64,000 nt of DNA from Agrostemma githago (taxonomy: Eukaryota; Streptophyta; Magnoliopsida; Caryophyllales; Caryophyllaceae). The translations under genes and the position numbers were made by a program. The notes beneath the pieces are model-generated. The model saw only the letters and a list, made by a program, of their open reading frames with translations. It had not been told where the DNA came from and ran no database searches. Where the stretch lies: NCBI GenBank assembly GCA_958450325.1, contig OY288244.1:31412424-31476423 (forward strand). The letters run 5' to 3'. Positions 11,419 through 22,768 of this stretch are shown here, piece by piece; the stretch's first letter is position 1, and each line of letters starts with the position of its first letter.

Positions 11419-12251
11419 TTGGATACTAAGGCAAGGCTAAAGGTTTGGGAATCTCAAGAAGCATCGAAAGCCTTAGCCGCCCCAATTCATCCACCCTATG
11501 GATTGATCGGGCAATCACAAAACCTGAGAGACCCCCCACCTCAAGCTAGCACTGTCTTATTGAGAGGTGACAAAGAACTCGAGGACCCATACACGAATTT
11601 GAACAACAACAAAGACACCACTACCAAAGTCAATCAACAAAGTTCACCACAACCCACAACCCCCGCTTCCCCCAAACAAAATCAGGGAATACAAGCGGAA
11701 TTTGATACTCTTAAGAACGCGGAGGTAGAACAAAGAGAATTAAGAGAGCTTAGAAGGAAGAAAAAGGAGCAATTGGAAGCGAAAGAACCTAGAAGAAAAG
11801 AGGCGGAGCGTTCAACCGAAGAAGAAGAAGAACCGAATATTCCACCGCCTCCTGCTTTTGTGCCACCATTGCCTTTTCCCGAATTAGCTAAGCCACACTA
11901 AGAAAATGCTCAATTTAGCCGTTTCGTGGATATGCTAAAGACAGTGGAGGTCCCTTTACCCTTCACGGAGGTAATTTCTCAAATGCCCCTTTATTCTAAG
12001 TTTTTGAAAGAAGTATTGACCAAAACGAGAACACTAGAAGATAAGGAATGTGTCCCCCTTACGCCACAATTTAGTGTCATTCTTATGAACTGTATGCCAA
12101 AGAAACTTGTTGACCCCGGTAGCTTCTCCATCCCTTGTCGGGTTGAAAATGTTGTTGTTAATCGAGCCTTATGTAACCTAGGGGCTAGTGTTATCTTGTT
12201 ACCTTATTCAATTGCCAAAAGACTTAGTGTGGGGTAGATGAGACCCACAAG
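11419..12251 (+). pseudogene. A3 gag-pol linker and N-terminal half of protease
   Basis: 11419-11901 encodes a Lys/Glu-rich linker (ELRELRRKKKEQLEAKEPRR) ending in a Pro-rich patch. 11926-12237 reads FTEVISQMPLYSKFLKEVL, then DPGSFSIPCRVENVVVNRAL, matching the retropepsin-like region of A1 and A2. The active-site block is CNLGAS instead of CDLGAS, so the catalytic Asp is Asn (about 12175). A TAG at 12236-12238 ends the frame just before the solo LTR, which splits the protease; the coding sequence resumes at 13914. Confidence 0.85.
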
Positions 12252-13908
12252 TGATGGTAGGGATTTGCCGTGGATCCCCACCAACAAATAAAAACCAACT
12301 ATTCCTAACACGTAGATAGGGCAAGTTGGGTCGAGTCCACGGGGACGGTAAAGAGGGTTTAGACCAAGTTCCACCTAAAGACTTGACTAGGTCTTGAGGC
12401 TAAACTAAACTAGAACGATAAGAAGGGAATGAACTATGACTAAGAATAAGCTAAGAAAAAGGAGAAATCAATTAAGGAAAGAGTAGGGTTAGGTTGGGTT
12501 CATAAGTGTAGTAGGATGATTGGGAGGTCGAGGGTGTAGGCTTCACCTAGTTACTAAGGTCGGTCCGCGCTCTCGCGTCAAAACCAAAGTCCGCACTCTC
12601 GTGTCGAAGACTAAACCCGAAACCACAAGAATTCAATCACAAGTCAACCACAAAATGAGAAGAAGAAGACTATCATGAGAAGGATGACCAATTCTACTCA
12701 AACAAGCAATTCAACAAACACAAAGAGTGCTCAACATGTGACTAGTAACAAAGGATTCATCTTTACCCTCAATCAAACCCTAATTACCCATAAACCACAC
12801 TTACTCCCCCTACTAACCCCACAAGAGTCTACTCAAACATAACTAAACTACAACAAACAAGAACAAGAGAAACTAACTCAAGAACAAGAGCATACATATG
12901 TAAAACAAGGAGGAACCATGAACTAAACAATAAACAAGAGCTAAAGATTGAAACTTGAATGATAAAACAAAGATTAAGAGAAGGGAAAAAGGATTATACC
13001 ATACTAGAAGATGAAAGGAAGAATGAAAACTTGCATAAAAGAGAAAACCCAAATACATCTACCAAGGTTGTCAATCTTGGTAGAGATCTTCAAGAATTCG
13101 ATTAATACAAGGATAATCTAAGATTAAGGATAAACTAAAGACTAATCTACACTAATCTAAGCTAATCTAGTCTAAAGTAGTCTAGGGTTTTGTGGGTAAT
13201 GAAGAACATAAGCTAAGATTACAGGGGGGGGGGTATATATAGGGTTACAAGAGTGAAGGAGAAGAAAAGAAGAGTCACGAGCTGCAGCTGCTCCTTCCCG
13301 ACCGGGAAGGTGGTGGTCCCGATCGGGATGGACTGGTCCCGGTCGGGAAGGATCTGGTCCCGATCGGGATCATCCATAACATCGGGCGGTGTTATGCATA
13401 ACACCAGGCGGTGTTATTGCTCTTCCCGGTCGGGATGGATGGTCCCGGTCGGGATGGGTCATCCTTCCCGACCGGGAAGGCTTCATGGTCCCGACCGGGA
13501 TGGCTCATCAGAAGAGTTGCTTTGTTTGCTCTTCATCCCGACCAGGATGGGCACTCATTTCGCCCGGGAAGGGTCTTGTAGGCCTCCAATATGATCATAA
13601 AGGTCCCCAATTGTTCTTGATAGGCTTCTCATCGATTCTCGGGTCTCGGGATCGAGCCTAAGGGGCTCGGGAATGGGTCCCAAGGTCTCGGGATCGAATC
13701 TAAGGCACCCAGTGATCGTTCCTTCTCTTCGTTGGCTCCAAATGTGTAGGAAACGAATCAGAATCATTCCATCTCTCCAATAATGGTCTTGGGAACCTAA
13801 AACGAACTAGAAGAAGCATAAGTAGCCTAGAAACCGCTCCAAAGAGCGATTTCACTAGAGAAACCGGGACCAAACACAACAAATAGGCACTACAAACTAC
13901 ACTTATCA
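12252..13908 (-). mobile_element. Solo LTR of Athila family B inside the A3 protease
   Basis: 1657 bp, matching the LTRs of A1 (41994, 50030) and A2 (23431) from tgatggtaggg to cacttatca. It is flanked by a perfect 5-bp duplication ACAAG (12247-12251 and 13909-13913). No primer-binding site, polypurine tract or internal sequence accompanies it, so it is most simply the product of LTR-LTR recombination. Orientation follows A1 (transcription on the minus strand): the TATA-like CCTATATATACC (complement of 13231-13244) comes after the palindrome array in that direction. Confidence 0.93.
13292..13562. repeat. Palindromic micro-repeat array in the solo LTR (family B U3)
   Basis: About ten copies of TCCCGRYCGGGA. 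Variants tcccgatcggga are perfect palindromes; tcccggtcggga and tcccgaccggga are reverse complements of each other. Two copies of ggcggtgttat (around 13385-13420) interrupt the series. This is the largest family-B array in the window. Confidence 0.88.
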
Positions 13909-13913
13909 ACAAG

Positions 13914-14723
13914 CATATCGGTCCAACTTGCACATAGGTTCGTCAAGTACCCACTTGGGATACTTGAGGATGTACCCGTACAATTTGGTAAGTTTTTCAT
14001 TCACGCTGACTTTATCGTGATGGACATGCCTGAGCACACTAATACCCCCATTCAGGTCGACCATTCATGGCTACCGGTGGCACTATAGTTGATGTTAAGA
14101 ATGGAAAATTATCTTTCAATATAGGGAACCAGTCAGTAGAGTTTTCCCTTTCTCAAGCACTTAAACAACCAATGATTGAACAAATGTATTCCATTGATGT
14201 TATTGATAGTTTGGTTGAGTATAGCTTGATAGATGATGATAGGAAAGAAGAGGAACTACTTGATCTCCCATCTCTTGAAGAAGAGATTATGCATGAAGAA
14301 GAGGTAGAAACACTACCAGTGGGTGAAAGTACGGTATCCTCTATTCTTAACCTTGAACTTAAACCACTCCCCTCTTCCCTCAAATATGCCTTCGTAGAAG
14401 GAACTAGTTATCCTGTTATCATCAATGCCACACTCGATGGTACTCAATGGGAAAAGATTTTGGTAGTTTTGAGGAACCACAAAAAGGCCATCGGGTATAG
14501 CATTGATGACCTCCAAGGCATTAGTCCGAACGTTTGCATCCATAGGATCATCCGTGATGATGACCACTTTCTTTCGGTTGAGGGTCATCGTCGTTTGAAC
14601 CCCACCATGAAAAATGTCATCATGAAGGAAGTCTTCAAATTGTATGAGGCTAACATTATATACCCTATAACCGGAAGTAAATGGGTTAGCCCCGTACAAG
14701 TGGTGCTAAAAAGGGAGGAATGA
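13914..14723 (+). pseudogene. A3 protease C-terminal half and start of reverse transcriptase
   Basis: After the solo LTR the reading resumes with YPLGILEDVPVQFGKFFIHA and FIVMDMPEHTNTPI, the known continuation of Athila protease (compare PLGMLEDVPLRIEKFFIPID in A1). 14067-14723 is open: GGTIVDVKNGKLSFNIGNQS, an acidic linker, LKPLPSSLKYAFVEG and RLNPTMKNVIMKEVFKLYEA, then IYPITGSKWVSPVQVVLKRE, the entry to the RT domain. A frameshift at about 14723 separates it from the rest of RT. Confidence 0.88.
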
Positions 14724-16110
14724 CGGTTGTGAAAGGAGAAAAGGGTGAGTTAATTTCTACTAGGACTATCTTCGGTTGGCGCATGTGTATAGACTTTCAA
14801 AATTAAACACGGCCACCATAAAAGACCATTTATCCCTTCTCTTTATTGATCAAATGCTTGAACAACTAGCGCATCACTCTTATTTTTGTTTCCTTGATGG
14901 CCATTCGGGATTTTTTCAAATTCCTATTCACCCCGATGACCAAGAGAAAACTACTTTTACATGTCCCTATGACACCTATGCCTATCGTAGGATGCCATTC
15001 GGATTGTGTAATCCGCCGGGAACGTTTTAACGATGTATAATGACAATTTTCTCCGATTTTATTGAGAAGTCCATGGAAGTTTTTGTGGATGATTTTAGTG
15101 TCCACGGTACATCTTTTGATTCCTGTCTCACTCATCTTGATCAAGTGTTAGCCCGTTGTGAGGAATATAGAATTATCTTAAATTAGGAAAAATGTGATTT
15201 TATGGTAGAACAAGGTGTAGTCCTTGGTCATATTGTTTCTAACAAAGGTGTCGAAGTGGATAAGGCCAAAGTCTCCGTGCTAGAGAACTTGCCACCCCCA
15301 ACAAATGTCAAAGGGGTGAGGAATTTCTTAGGTCACGCCGGCTTTTATTGGCGTTTCATTAAATCTTTTTCTAAAATTGCCAAGCCTTTAACTTCTCTTC
15401 TTATGAAAGATGCACCTTTTGTATTTGATGACTTGTGTCTAGAGGCCTTTTGCAGGATAAGACCGCTCTCACTCACTACCGCTCTGATTATTAAAGCACC
15501 CGATTAGAATCCTCCATTTAAGATCATGTGTGATGCTTCTGATTTGGCCGTTGGTGCCGTTCTAAGCCAAGGCGTTGACAATAAGTTGCATGTGATATAT
15601 TATGCAAGTAAAACCCTTGATGAAGCCCAATCGAGATATACCACAACCGAAAAAGAAATGCTAGATGTTGTCTACGCTATGGAAAAATTCCGAACATATA
15701 TTACCGGTTCTAAGGTAATTATTCATACCGATCATGCGGCTATTCGCTACATCATGTCCAAAAAGGAGACGAAATCCCGACTCTTTCGGTGGGTACTCCT
15801 TCTACAAGAATTCGACATCAAAATTAATGATAAAGTCTGATCGGAAAACTTGGTAGCGGACCACCTAAGTAGACTAACGATCAATGAAAGTGGTAATGAA
15901 GATGATGGTATACTCATCAACGAAGCAATGAGAGACGAGTCTTTGATGACTATTGAAGCCATAACACCTTGGTACGTGGACATTGTCAATTTCTGAGTGT
16001 CCAACCACATCCCCGATGATTATTCAAAACATGAAAAGAAGATATATCATGCCGGTCACGTTCGTGGGACCTTTTCTATCATCAAAGTTGGTGAGCTCCC
16101 GGTTGGGAGC
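14724..16110 (+). pseudogene. A3 reverse transcriptase and RNase H, then a deletion of integrase
   Basis: RT fragments lie in different frames: MCIDFQN near 14785, FCFLDGHSGFFQIPIHPDDQ (14887), YRRMPFGLCNPPGTF, and FVDDFSVHG (about 15079, the catalytic DD box). An in-frame stop follows near 15184. Then VLGHIVSNKGVEVDKAKV and NFLGHAGFYWRFI. RNase H (15526-15840) has MCDASDLAVGAVLSQ and HTDHAAIRY and is the best-preserved part; a stop at 15838 precedes NLVADHLSRL. At about 16035 the reading jumps from the pre-integrase linker (WYVDIVNF, IPDDYSKHEKK) straight to YHAGHVRGT, the polyprotein tail that normally follows integrase. The H2C2 and DDE modules are absent. Confidence 0.87.
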
Positions 16111-16389
16111 ATTGATTAACCCTCTCCTCAAATTGAAGTAGGTTTGGTGGTATCCTCAACAACCACCTTGTAAATATGTACCATATAATTTGTTTTCATT
16201 AGCTTTGTTAGCTTTGAGCTGATGGATGAACTTGGATCTTCACTCGGAGCTTATATTTGGATGATCATCAAGCTTTTGGATGAAGTTATGGAACTAATTT
16301 GAAGACCACAAGTATGTTTGTGGGAGAATTTCATTATTTTGAATTTTAGGTGATCCTTGAAGAGCCTTATATTGGCAAGGCAAAATTTT

Positions 16390-16745
16390 GGAGCATACAA
16401 GACCGCCGGGCGAAACTTCGCCCGGTGAGATTTTTGGAGCCTTTCCGTCGGGTGAAACTTCACCCAATGAAATTCTGTCACGCCATTGGGATATGTGTTG
16501 AAAACTTTCACCCGATGAAGATTTGACCGGGCGAAACTTTGCCCTACGAAAAAACCCCAGAATTTGCCAAGACTGCCAGAATTGTCCAGTAACTGTCGGG
16601 CGAAACTTCGCCAGATGAGATTTCACAGGATGAAATTTCACCCTGTGGTGAAAATGTTTGCAGATGGTTTTTTATTGAGAAAAACTCGTCGGGTGAAACT
16701 TCACCCGATGGTGTCTGACCGGGTGAAATTCCACCCGTTGAACTT
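16390..16745. repeat. Second (internal) family-A palindromic array in A3
   Basis: At least seven cgggYgaaacttYRcccg-type inverted repeats (for example cgggcgaaacttcgcccg near 16408 and cgggtgaaacttcacccg near 16690). Unit type is the same as in the LTR, but spacers and order differ, so it is not a simple copy of the LTR. It lies after the pol tail and before the TATA box and accessory ORF. 16111-16389 upstream holds nothing recognisable. Confidence 0.85.
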
Positions 16746-16892
16746 GGCTAGATCACCCATCACCCACTTACTCACTACAAATTTCAATTCCCTTCTTTCC
16801 CAAATATACCCACATAACTTTCTCTCTAAATCACAAACACCAAATATTTTCAATCAAACCTTCCAAACTTTACCTTCCCTCTACAACACCTT

Positions 16893-16900
16893 TATATATA
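16893..16900 (+). promoter_or_regulatory. TATA-like box between the internal array and the accessory ORF
   Basis: tatatata within cctttatatatatcatctcc, about 150 bp after the palindrome array and 180 bp before the ATG at 17082. The flanking leader is C/T- and A-rich (cttccctctacaacacc), like a plant 5' UTR. The array-then-TATA order copies the LTR U3. Promoter activity is inferred, not shown. Confidence 0.5.
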
Positions 16901-17081
16901 TCATCTCCACCTCACTTCCGTTTTCACCTCATTACCCCTCACTTAATCTTTAACATTAACACACCACCTTCCATAACCCAACCATCTTCATACTTCCATT
17001 CCATTCCATCTTGGTGAATATTTTCGGGTTTTGAAGAGGTGAAGCGAAGTCATATCGGAACAATCTTACAAATCTTTCATC

Positions 17082-18253
17082 ATGGAAACAAGGTCAAGAT
17101 GAGCTTCTCGGAAACAAGGTATGCCTTCAACTTCTAAATCTTCTAAGTCTACTAATTTACCTTGTCTTAATACGTTGTTATCCCATGTCTTCTCTGAAAA
17201 GATCTTTCAGAGTACTAGATGGCCTTGTCCACACACAATGACTAACTTGGGTATCGTTGATGATATTAAAGAGTTATCGTCATGAACCGGGACTAGTGAA
17301 GTCCTTAGCCTTGCTACTATTACCTATAAAGACTTAACATGTGAGTTCCTAGTAATTTTTGCACTTGACAACCCGACCACACCTAGAGTAATTAAATTTT
17401 GATTATTCAGCAAACCTCATAGACTGACCATTCCCGAGTTTGGCCTCGCACTAGGCCTACCCTCTTCGGGTATCGGACTCGGTGAACCTTTGGACAATGT
17501 GCAAGCATGTGTTTCGAGGAGAGATTTCTGGAAGCGAATCTCACGTTGTAAAGGGCGTTACTCACCTGAATTGTCCTATGCCTTCGAGATTCGTAACCTC
17601 GTCATTCAATACTTTTGCAAAATCCTCTCCCATTGCTTAGTGCCCTCGGCCGATAATATATACTCTCTTAATGTGTGCATCTTGCAATTAGTTCTAGACT
17701 CTTTAGTCGGTAATTCGAGTACCCTTGACCTACTCATCGTCGTGGCGTTACACTTTCAACGCATTATCAATGCCCAACGCCCTTCCTTAGATTGTGAAAG
17801 TCTTGTGACGGTTATAACAAACAAATTGGGTTACTCGACCGACCACATTTCCCCTCTTGAGAACTCCGTTTGGCTTGACAAGGCCTATTTCCCTACTTGG
17901 ATTTTTCATGTTCCTCATCATCGCCTCGTCTATATAGCCGTGGACGCGCCTTAATTGTACGCAACACACACCGCACCACCATCTTCATTCACCATAATTG
18001 GGACCTACCTCTAGGATCCGATGAATATCGACTGACAAAAACTAAGTCGGGAGGAAGGGGAGTCTGGGAGTACGCGCATTATACATTGCCTGAGGATCGT
18101 ATGATCTACGACCTTTGTGAGATTAAGTCGGACTACACCCTCTCATTAAGTGATGGTCCAGAGGAGTTTTCTCCTCAAGCGTCTTCCAAGGGTATGCTGT
18201 ACTTTTCTGGGTCTCCTAATACTTCGTATGCGTCTGATGACTATTCTTACTAG
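17082..18253 (+). pseudogene. ATHILA-type accessory ORF (post-pol), decayed
   Basis: Frame from ATG 17082 to 17954 with in-frame stops at 17100, 17283 and 17400, then a frameshift to 17897-18253. Recognisable blocks: LTIPEFGLALGLPSSG, SRRDFWKRIS, SYAFEIRNLVIQYFCKILSH, NVCILQLVLDSLVG and LDLLIVVALHFQRI. This agrees with the ATHILA ORF-1 family of plant retroelements, a protein of unknown function sometimes discussed as an envelope-position ORF because it lies after pol. I see no signal peptide or clear transmembrane anchor here. The tail (18000-18253) is acidic and Ser-rich. Confidence 0.7.
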
Positions 18254-18730
18254 ACCCTCTCCCTGAGTCGGTAGGCGGTGTTGTGAGTGTTTTTGCGTGG
18301 GTAGGATAGGTGAGTCTATAAGAGTCTATAATTACATGTACTTGGGTTGTATCCGGTTATATTATTGTGTTAACATTGTGATGATTATTCTCCCATTGAT
18401 TGATGTGGTCATGCAGGTCTTGGTATTGCTCCCGATCTTTAGGTGATTTGATTACGCCATTGACCAATTTGAAAATCCAAATTCTTTCATTCTTCTCAAA
18501 TTTTTCCAATTTGTACTCAATTCGGGCTAGGTGACGTGATTACAACTATGCCCATTTCTTGCCCTTTCACTTAATTCCTTTTATTTTATTTTATTTTCAT
18601 TTTCTTACCCATTTGGCTAGGGTCTAGGTGACGTGATTACACCTACGCCCGCCACCCTTTTACCTTTTATTTTTGTAATCCCCTATAAATTCTAACGCAA
18701 TACAGTGGCGGAACACTGTAGATATGGGAA
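18254..18730 (+). other. A3 3' noncoding region with a pair of stem-loops
   Basis: No ORF. It contains two copies of a conserved hairpin motif: ctaggtgacgtgattacaac (from 18527) and ctaggtgacgtgattacacc (from 18624). The second has arms TAGGTG/CACCTA. The same motif is paired in A1 and A2. T-rich runs (ttttattttattttatttt, about 18578) lie between them. The boundary of A3 with the next region is unclear. Confidence 0.6.
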
Positions 18731-21415
18731 TGTAACACACTGTAACTATGTCTTGATTAAATAAAAATGGCAAGTCAATACATAAGCCATAAAAAAATGG
18801 CTACAAAATAAAAATAAAATAAAATCCATGAAGAGGGTTATAAAAATTCATAGTTCAAATTATTAATCAGCGAAGCAGGATCCGTAACTACTCGCTAGCC
18901 CACCCGAAGGGAAACACATATACCTGCCATGTTAAAAACATAACAGCCACAATCAGTGAAGAGCAACGACGACGTTCTCCCAGCCATATTACAAGATTTT
19001 AAAAGTGTAATTACTATTATAAATAGTAAAAACGGAAAACATCGAAACGTCATAATAAAAATAAACTTCGGAGAAGACTTAAATTATTGGAACAATAAAA
19101 TCAGAACAAGTTTTCAGAAGAAAACTTCAAATATTTGCCAACCTGCAAACCAAAATGTATCGATAATTATAAAAATATTCACAATGGCGTTATGGATAGA
19201 ATTAGTGTTGAAGGCTAGACTTTCACTAGGAGAATACTAAAACTAGCTTCGAGAACTTCAGTCTTAACGCATATTAGACTTCATTCTCTAATCTAGGCAA
19301 CTCAACCCTAATAGGACGACGACTTATAAATGCGTGACCCTAGTTTAAGATAATATCCACACCCCTCCCGAGCACCATAAATATTCGGTTCAACCCGACG
19401 ATGACTTACACTGCGAGGCACGAGTTTAAGGTCAAAATGTACACACTCTCGAACACCATATATGTTTGGTTCAACAACCAATGAGCTCCATATAGACACA
19501 CCAACCTTACAGTTGATGGCAAAAATGTAAACCCCAGAATATATTATTCTAAACCTCACACTTGTTCTTATTCCATAACTCCAAAACAAAGCCATTATCG
19601 ATATTCGAAAGATATAATCATTATAAATAATATGAAGATAAAAGGAATAATCATTATGTTCAAAAAGAGGAAACTTTCTATTTTAGGAAACTTATATTTT
19701 CTTAGAAACTTTACAAAAATAGCATTATCAAATTATCGAAAATATTAGTTCATACTAATAAATTTTTTTTTAGTAAATGATATAGATTCCAATACTTTCG
19801 GCCTTAACGATATTAGTTTTTAAAACGAGAACAATTGGGTTTATGAAATTATTAAAATATCATACAAGTGTTTATAAAATGATTAAAAATATCTTAAAAT
19901 CTCTAATACTACTAATTAGGGTGTTTCCAAAATTTATAAAACTAAAATTCCCTAATTATTAATAGTTTCAACAAAATGAGCATAAATAGGACTTTACGAC
20001 AACTGTCAAAAAAATCTTTTAACGTCTTTTATTTCATTAAACAATTAAACAAATTTAGAATATGATAAGGGGTGATTTAAATCATAAATTTTCATATTTC
20101 AATATTTTCAAAACTGCTGGAAAAATGATTCATTTAACTGAAACGAAGCATTTTAACGATAAATCGTAATTTTGTCCGAAAATCAACACTATCATTTAAA
20201 GGGCTTCGATGAATAGTACAAAAATTATGTAAAATAGCAAACATAAATTTTTGGACATTCTGTCCAGAAAAAGAAATTTTCCAGAATCTGTGAACTTGGC
20301 TTTTAAAGGGTTTTCTCGTTAATCGTCTACTCACGACAATAACGATTAATAAAAATAGTAATTACAAAACGATTAAGTATTAATATCCAAAATTTTTTAT
20401 TAAAAATAAAAATTATGACTTTCCAGAAATTATCAACTTTTCCAGATTTCCAAAATTCCAGATTTCACAAATTTCAATTAAATCGCCTTTTAAAACCCGT
20501 TTCCACAATTAACGATTCTCTTAATAAAACTTGTCGTTCTTAATATTTTATTAAAGCACTAAAAATCATAAAAATACATATTTTTTCAAGACCATCAGGA
20601 ATGTTTTTTCCAGATTAAAAACAAAAATCAGAAATCGGGAATTAAAATGATAAACACGGTTTTAACGATAAATGGTGATTTAAAGTGATTAATTAATTCA
20701 CCCACTTAAAAATTCTGAAAAATTATGAAAATATTCAAAAAGTTCTTTTTCATCAGAAATATTATCCACGCCAAATTTCAGATTAAAATAAAAATGTTTA
20801 TAAGAACTAAAAATCGGCTTTTAATCATTTTTGTCCGGAAACGGTAATAATTCAATAATCGATACTTAAAATATCAGAAAAATAAAAAATTATCAAAATC
20901 ATCAAAAACATCATTTTTACAGAATATATTCTTATTTTACATGTTTAGGCCGAATATTACGATTTTATAAATAATATAACAATTTAATCGTTAAACTCGT
21001 AAAGACGATAAAAATATCGAAACATACAAATTTTACGACTTTAAAATTTTCTAGATTATATGACATACATATATTGTCAAAAATAAAATTATAATAATAT
21101 ACATGCTATTACAAAAATAAAATCATACAATAACGAGTAACATCGTTGTTACCTCTAGTCTAAGTCCGAGTCGATAATATATTCGTCTTGTGCGGGATTG
21201 CTTCAGAAGCCTACAAAAATATGAATTCCATTGTATGATAATACCATAAGATCGTTGGAAAAACAAGGTAAGAAGGATTGGAAATGAAATCGATTAATAC
21301 CTTAACGAAGGAGACAGAAAGATGATCGATATAAGAGAAAAATACGAGAGGAAGGGATGCTTGGACACGATTCTGGAGCAGAAATGGCTAAGAAATGGTC
21401 TTCTTTGGGCTTGCC
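18731..21415. other. AT-rich unidentified repetitive region
   Basis: Strongly AT-rich (especially 19600-21120), no coding frame of note, no recognisable retrotransposon protein. On the minus strand its left edge reads cagtgtgttaca, which could be an LTR end of the TG...ACA kind, but no partner, primer-binding site or target duplication was found. It holds one short diverged tandem repeat (19315-19473). Since a polypurine tract and Tat LTR follow at once, it may be the 3' internal region of a Tat element, or a separate decayed LTR. Confidence 0.4.
19315..19473. repeat. Two diverged tandem copies of an ~80-bp unit
   Basis: Unit 1 (19315-19393) and unit 2 (19397-19473) share the order gacgaYgacttata/c, gtttaagRt, acac...ctc, gagcaccata, aat/tatgtt/ttcggttcaac. 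Similarity by eye is about 65-70 percent. On the minus strand they would encode repeated VEPNIYG blocks, but there is no sign that this frame is used. Confidence 0.6.
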
Positions 21416-21435
21416 AAAAGAGAGGAAAAGGTGGA
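21416..21435 (+). other. Polypurine tract before a Tat LTR
   Basis: aaaagagaggaaaaggtgga, one pyrimidine in 20 bases, directly abuts TGTAGACACCC. This marks the LTR at 21436 as a 3' LTR. Confidence 0.75.
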
Positions 21436-22768
21436 TGTAGACACCCAGATTCTGACTTGGTGGCTGCAGGAGTGCCCGACATACACTCGATAACGATCAG
21501 ACTGCAACGCGACACGAGATTATGATGTTTTAGATGGTTTTTCTATAGGAAGGATCAAATAATTACTCGAAAAAATTAATTCAACATCAAAACGGTCTTA
21601 GTCGTGTCATTACGGTCGCGTCGACACTAATTAGAGTCAATTCCGACACCGGAGCCCCGAATCGGTCCCAAAATATGCAAAGTCAAACCCGAGTCAACAC
21701 GTGAGGCCAGGCGAACCTCGAGACATGCGCCCGAGGCCCACCCGGAGCTCGACGCGCTAGGGTTAACGGGAAGTCTTAATCCCCAAGCTACTCAAATATA
21801 CGCATCTTCTCTGTTTTGGAAAGTTTCAAAATCGGATATTTGAAACTCCAAGCGCTTCAGACCTAGCGACTCAGTCCTCATGCGCATGGCACCAGGCGAA
21901 TCAGTTCTGGTACGCAAGAGGTCAAGCGTCCAAACAGTCGATTTGAACTGCGCGTACAACTATAAATATCCCCCTCATTTCGCTCATTCTACACACAAAA
22001 ATTGGAATTCGTGAACTCTTCTCTCACAATTCGCTCTCCCCCTCTTTCTCTTTAACTTAGGTCGCACACTGACTCTAAGTACGATCCACTCGATCATTGT
22101 CCTAACAAGCGAATCAACAATACTTTTCATCGTTCCTCGAGCACCCCACTCGAATAGAACAAAGAGGAGCAACTGTGCTCGACTAGCCACCCCTAAATAC
22201 CGTAGCGAAGCTCTGCCGGATTCACCGCAAGACAAGCTAGGAGGATCCGCCTTGAAGACGTATCGTCACTAAGTTGTCGTCTAAACAAAACTTTACATAC
22301 CGTATTCTTTGTTTATGAACTTTGATAACGTCAAGTCCGACTAGTATGGACACTAGGTCCATGGCATGTTATAAAAATATATAACGTCTCCATCTTCAAC
22401 CATAAGCACTAAAACACCCTAACTAAACCCGAGTAGTTCCGAGATCCGTTCTCAACCATCTACGCATCATGTCTCGTTTAGTGTACATTCCGAGGGTGCA
22501 ACCCCTCACTACGTGATTTACTTACATTTTGCATTTACAGCTCTCATATGATTTACCACTTTTATGACCCTGTAATCGCATGCTAAATCACCTAATACAG
22601 ATTTCAAAACGTAAACCAACTAAAACTGAATAAAGCGGTGGTCGGGTTCCGTATTAATCCCGATGCTCACCATACGTGGTTTGACGCATCCCTATTAATA
22701 TCGAACCGACGCACCTTAAGTAGAATACCAGGTAAGGTATACCACGAGAATGACTAATATCTGTAATT
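21436..22768 (+). repeat. Tat LTR (3' LTR), cut after 1333 bp
   Basis: Starts TGTAGACACCCAGATT; TATA box tataaata at 21961-21968. GC-rich repeats upstream of TATA are more decayed than in the T1 LTR (gcgcatggcaccaggcg). It stops at gactaatatctgtaatt, where the T1 LTR continues ccgtattatcg; a family-A Athila LTR starts at 22769. It may be the 3' LTR of T0, since it shares T0-specific wording, but the two are clearly diverged and this is not certain. Confidence 0.85.

Larger units (their letters stand above)
7881..18730 (+). mobile_element. Athila-lineage Ty3/gypsy element A3, defective
   Basis: Order on the + strand: LTR (7881-9639), tRNA-Asp-type primer-binding site (9643-9660), gag (9742-11352), gag-pol linker and protease (11419 onward, interrupted by a solo LTR at 12252-13908), RT and RNase H (to about 16010), a jump over the whole integrase to the polyprotein tail (about 16030-16110), palindrome array and TATA box (16390-16900), ATHILA-type accessory ORF (17082-18253) and a 3' noncoding region with two stem-loops. 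No matching 3' LTR is found, so the right end is approximate and probably deleted. It lies in T0 gag; the left flank is catag. Confidence 0.8.

Noticed and set aside
16251..16641. Minus-strand ORFs of 86-115 codons over the internal palindrome array
   Set aside because: Low-complexity repeats of the palindrome motif (KFHPV, KFRPV). No matching frame in the other arrays.
17082..18253. Calling the ATHILA ORF an envelope gene
   Set aside because: No signal peptide or clear transmembrane segment is visible. Its position after pol is the only argument.
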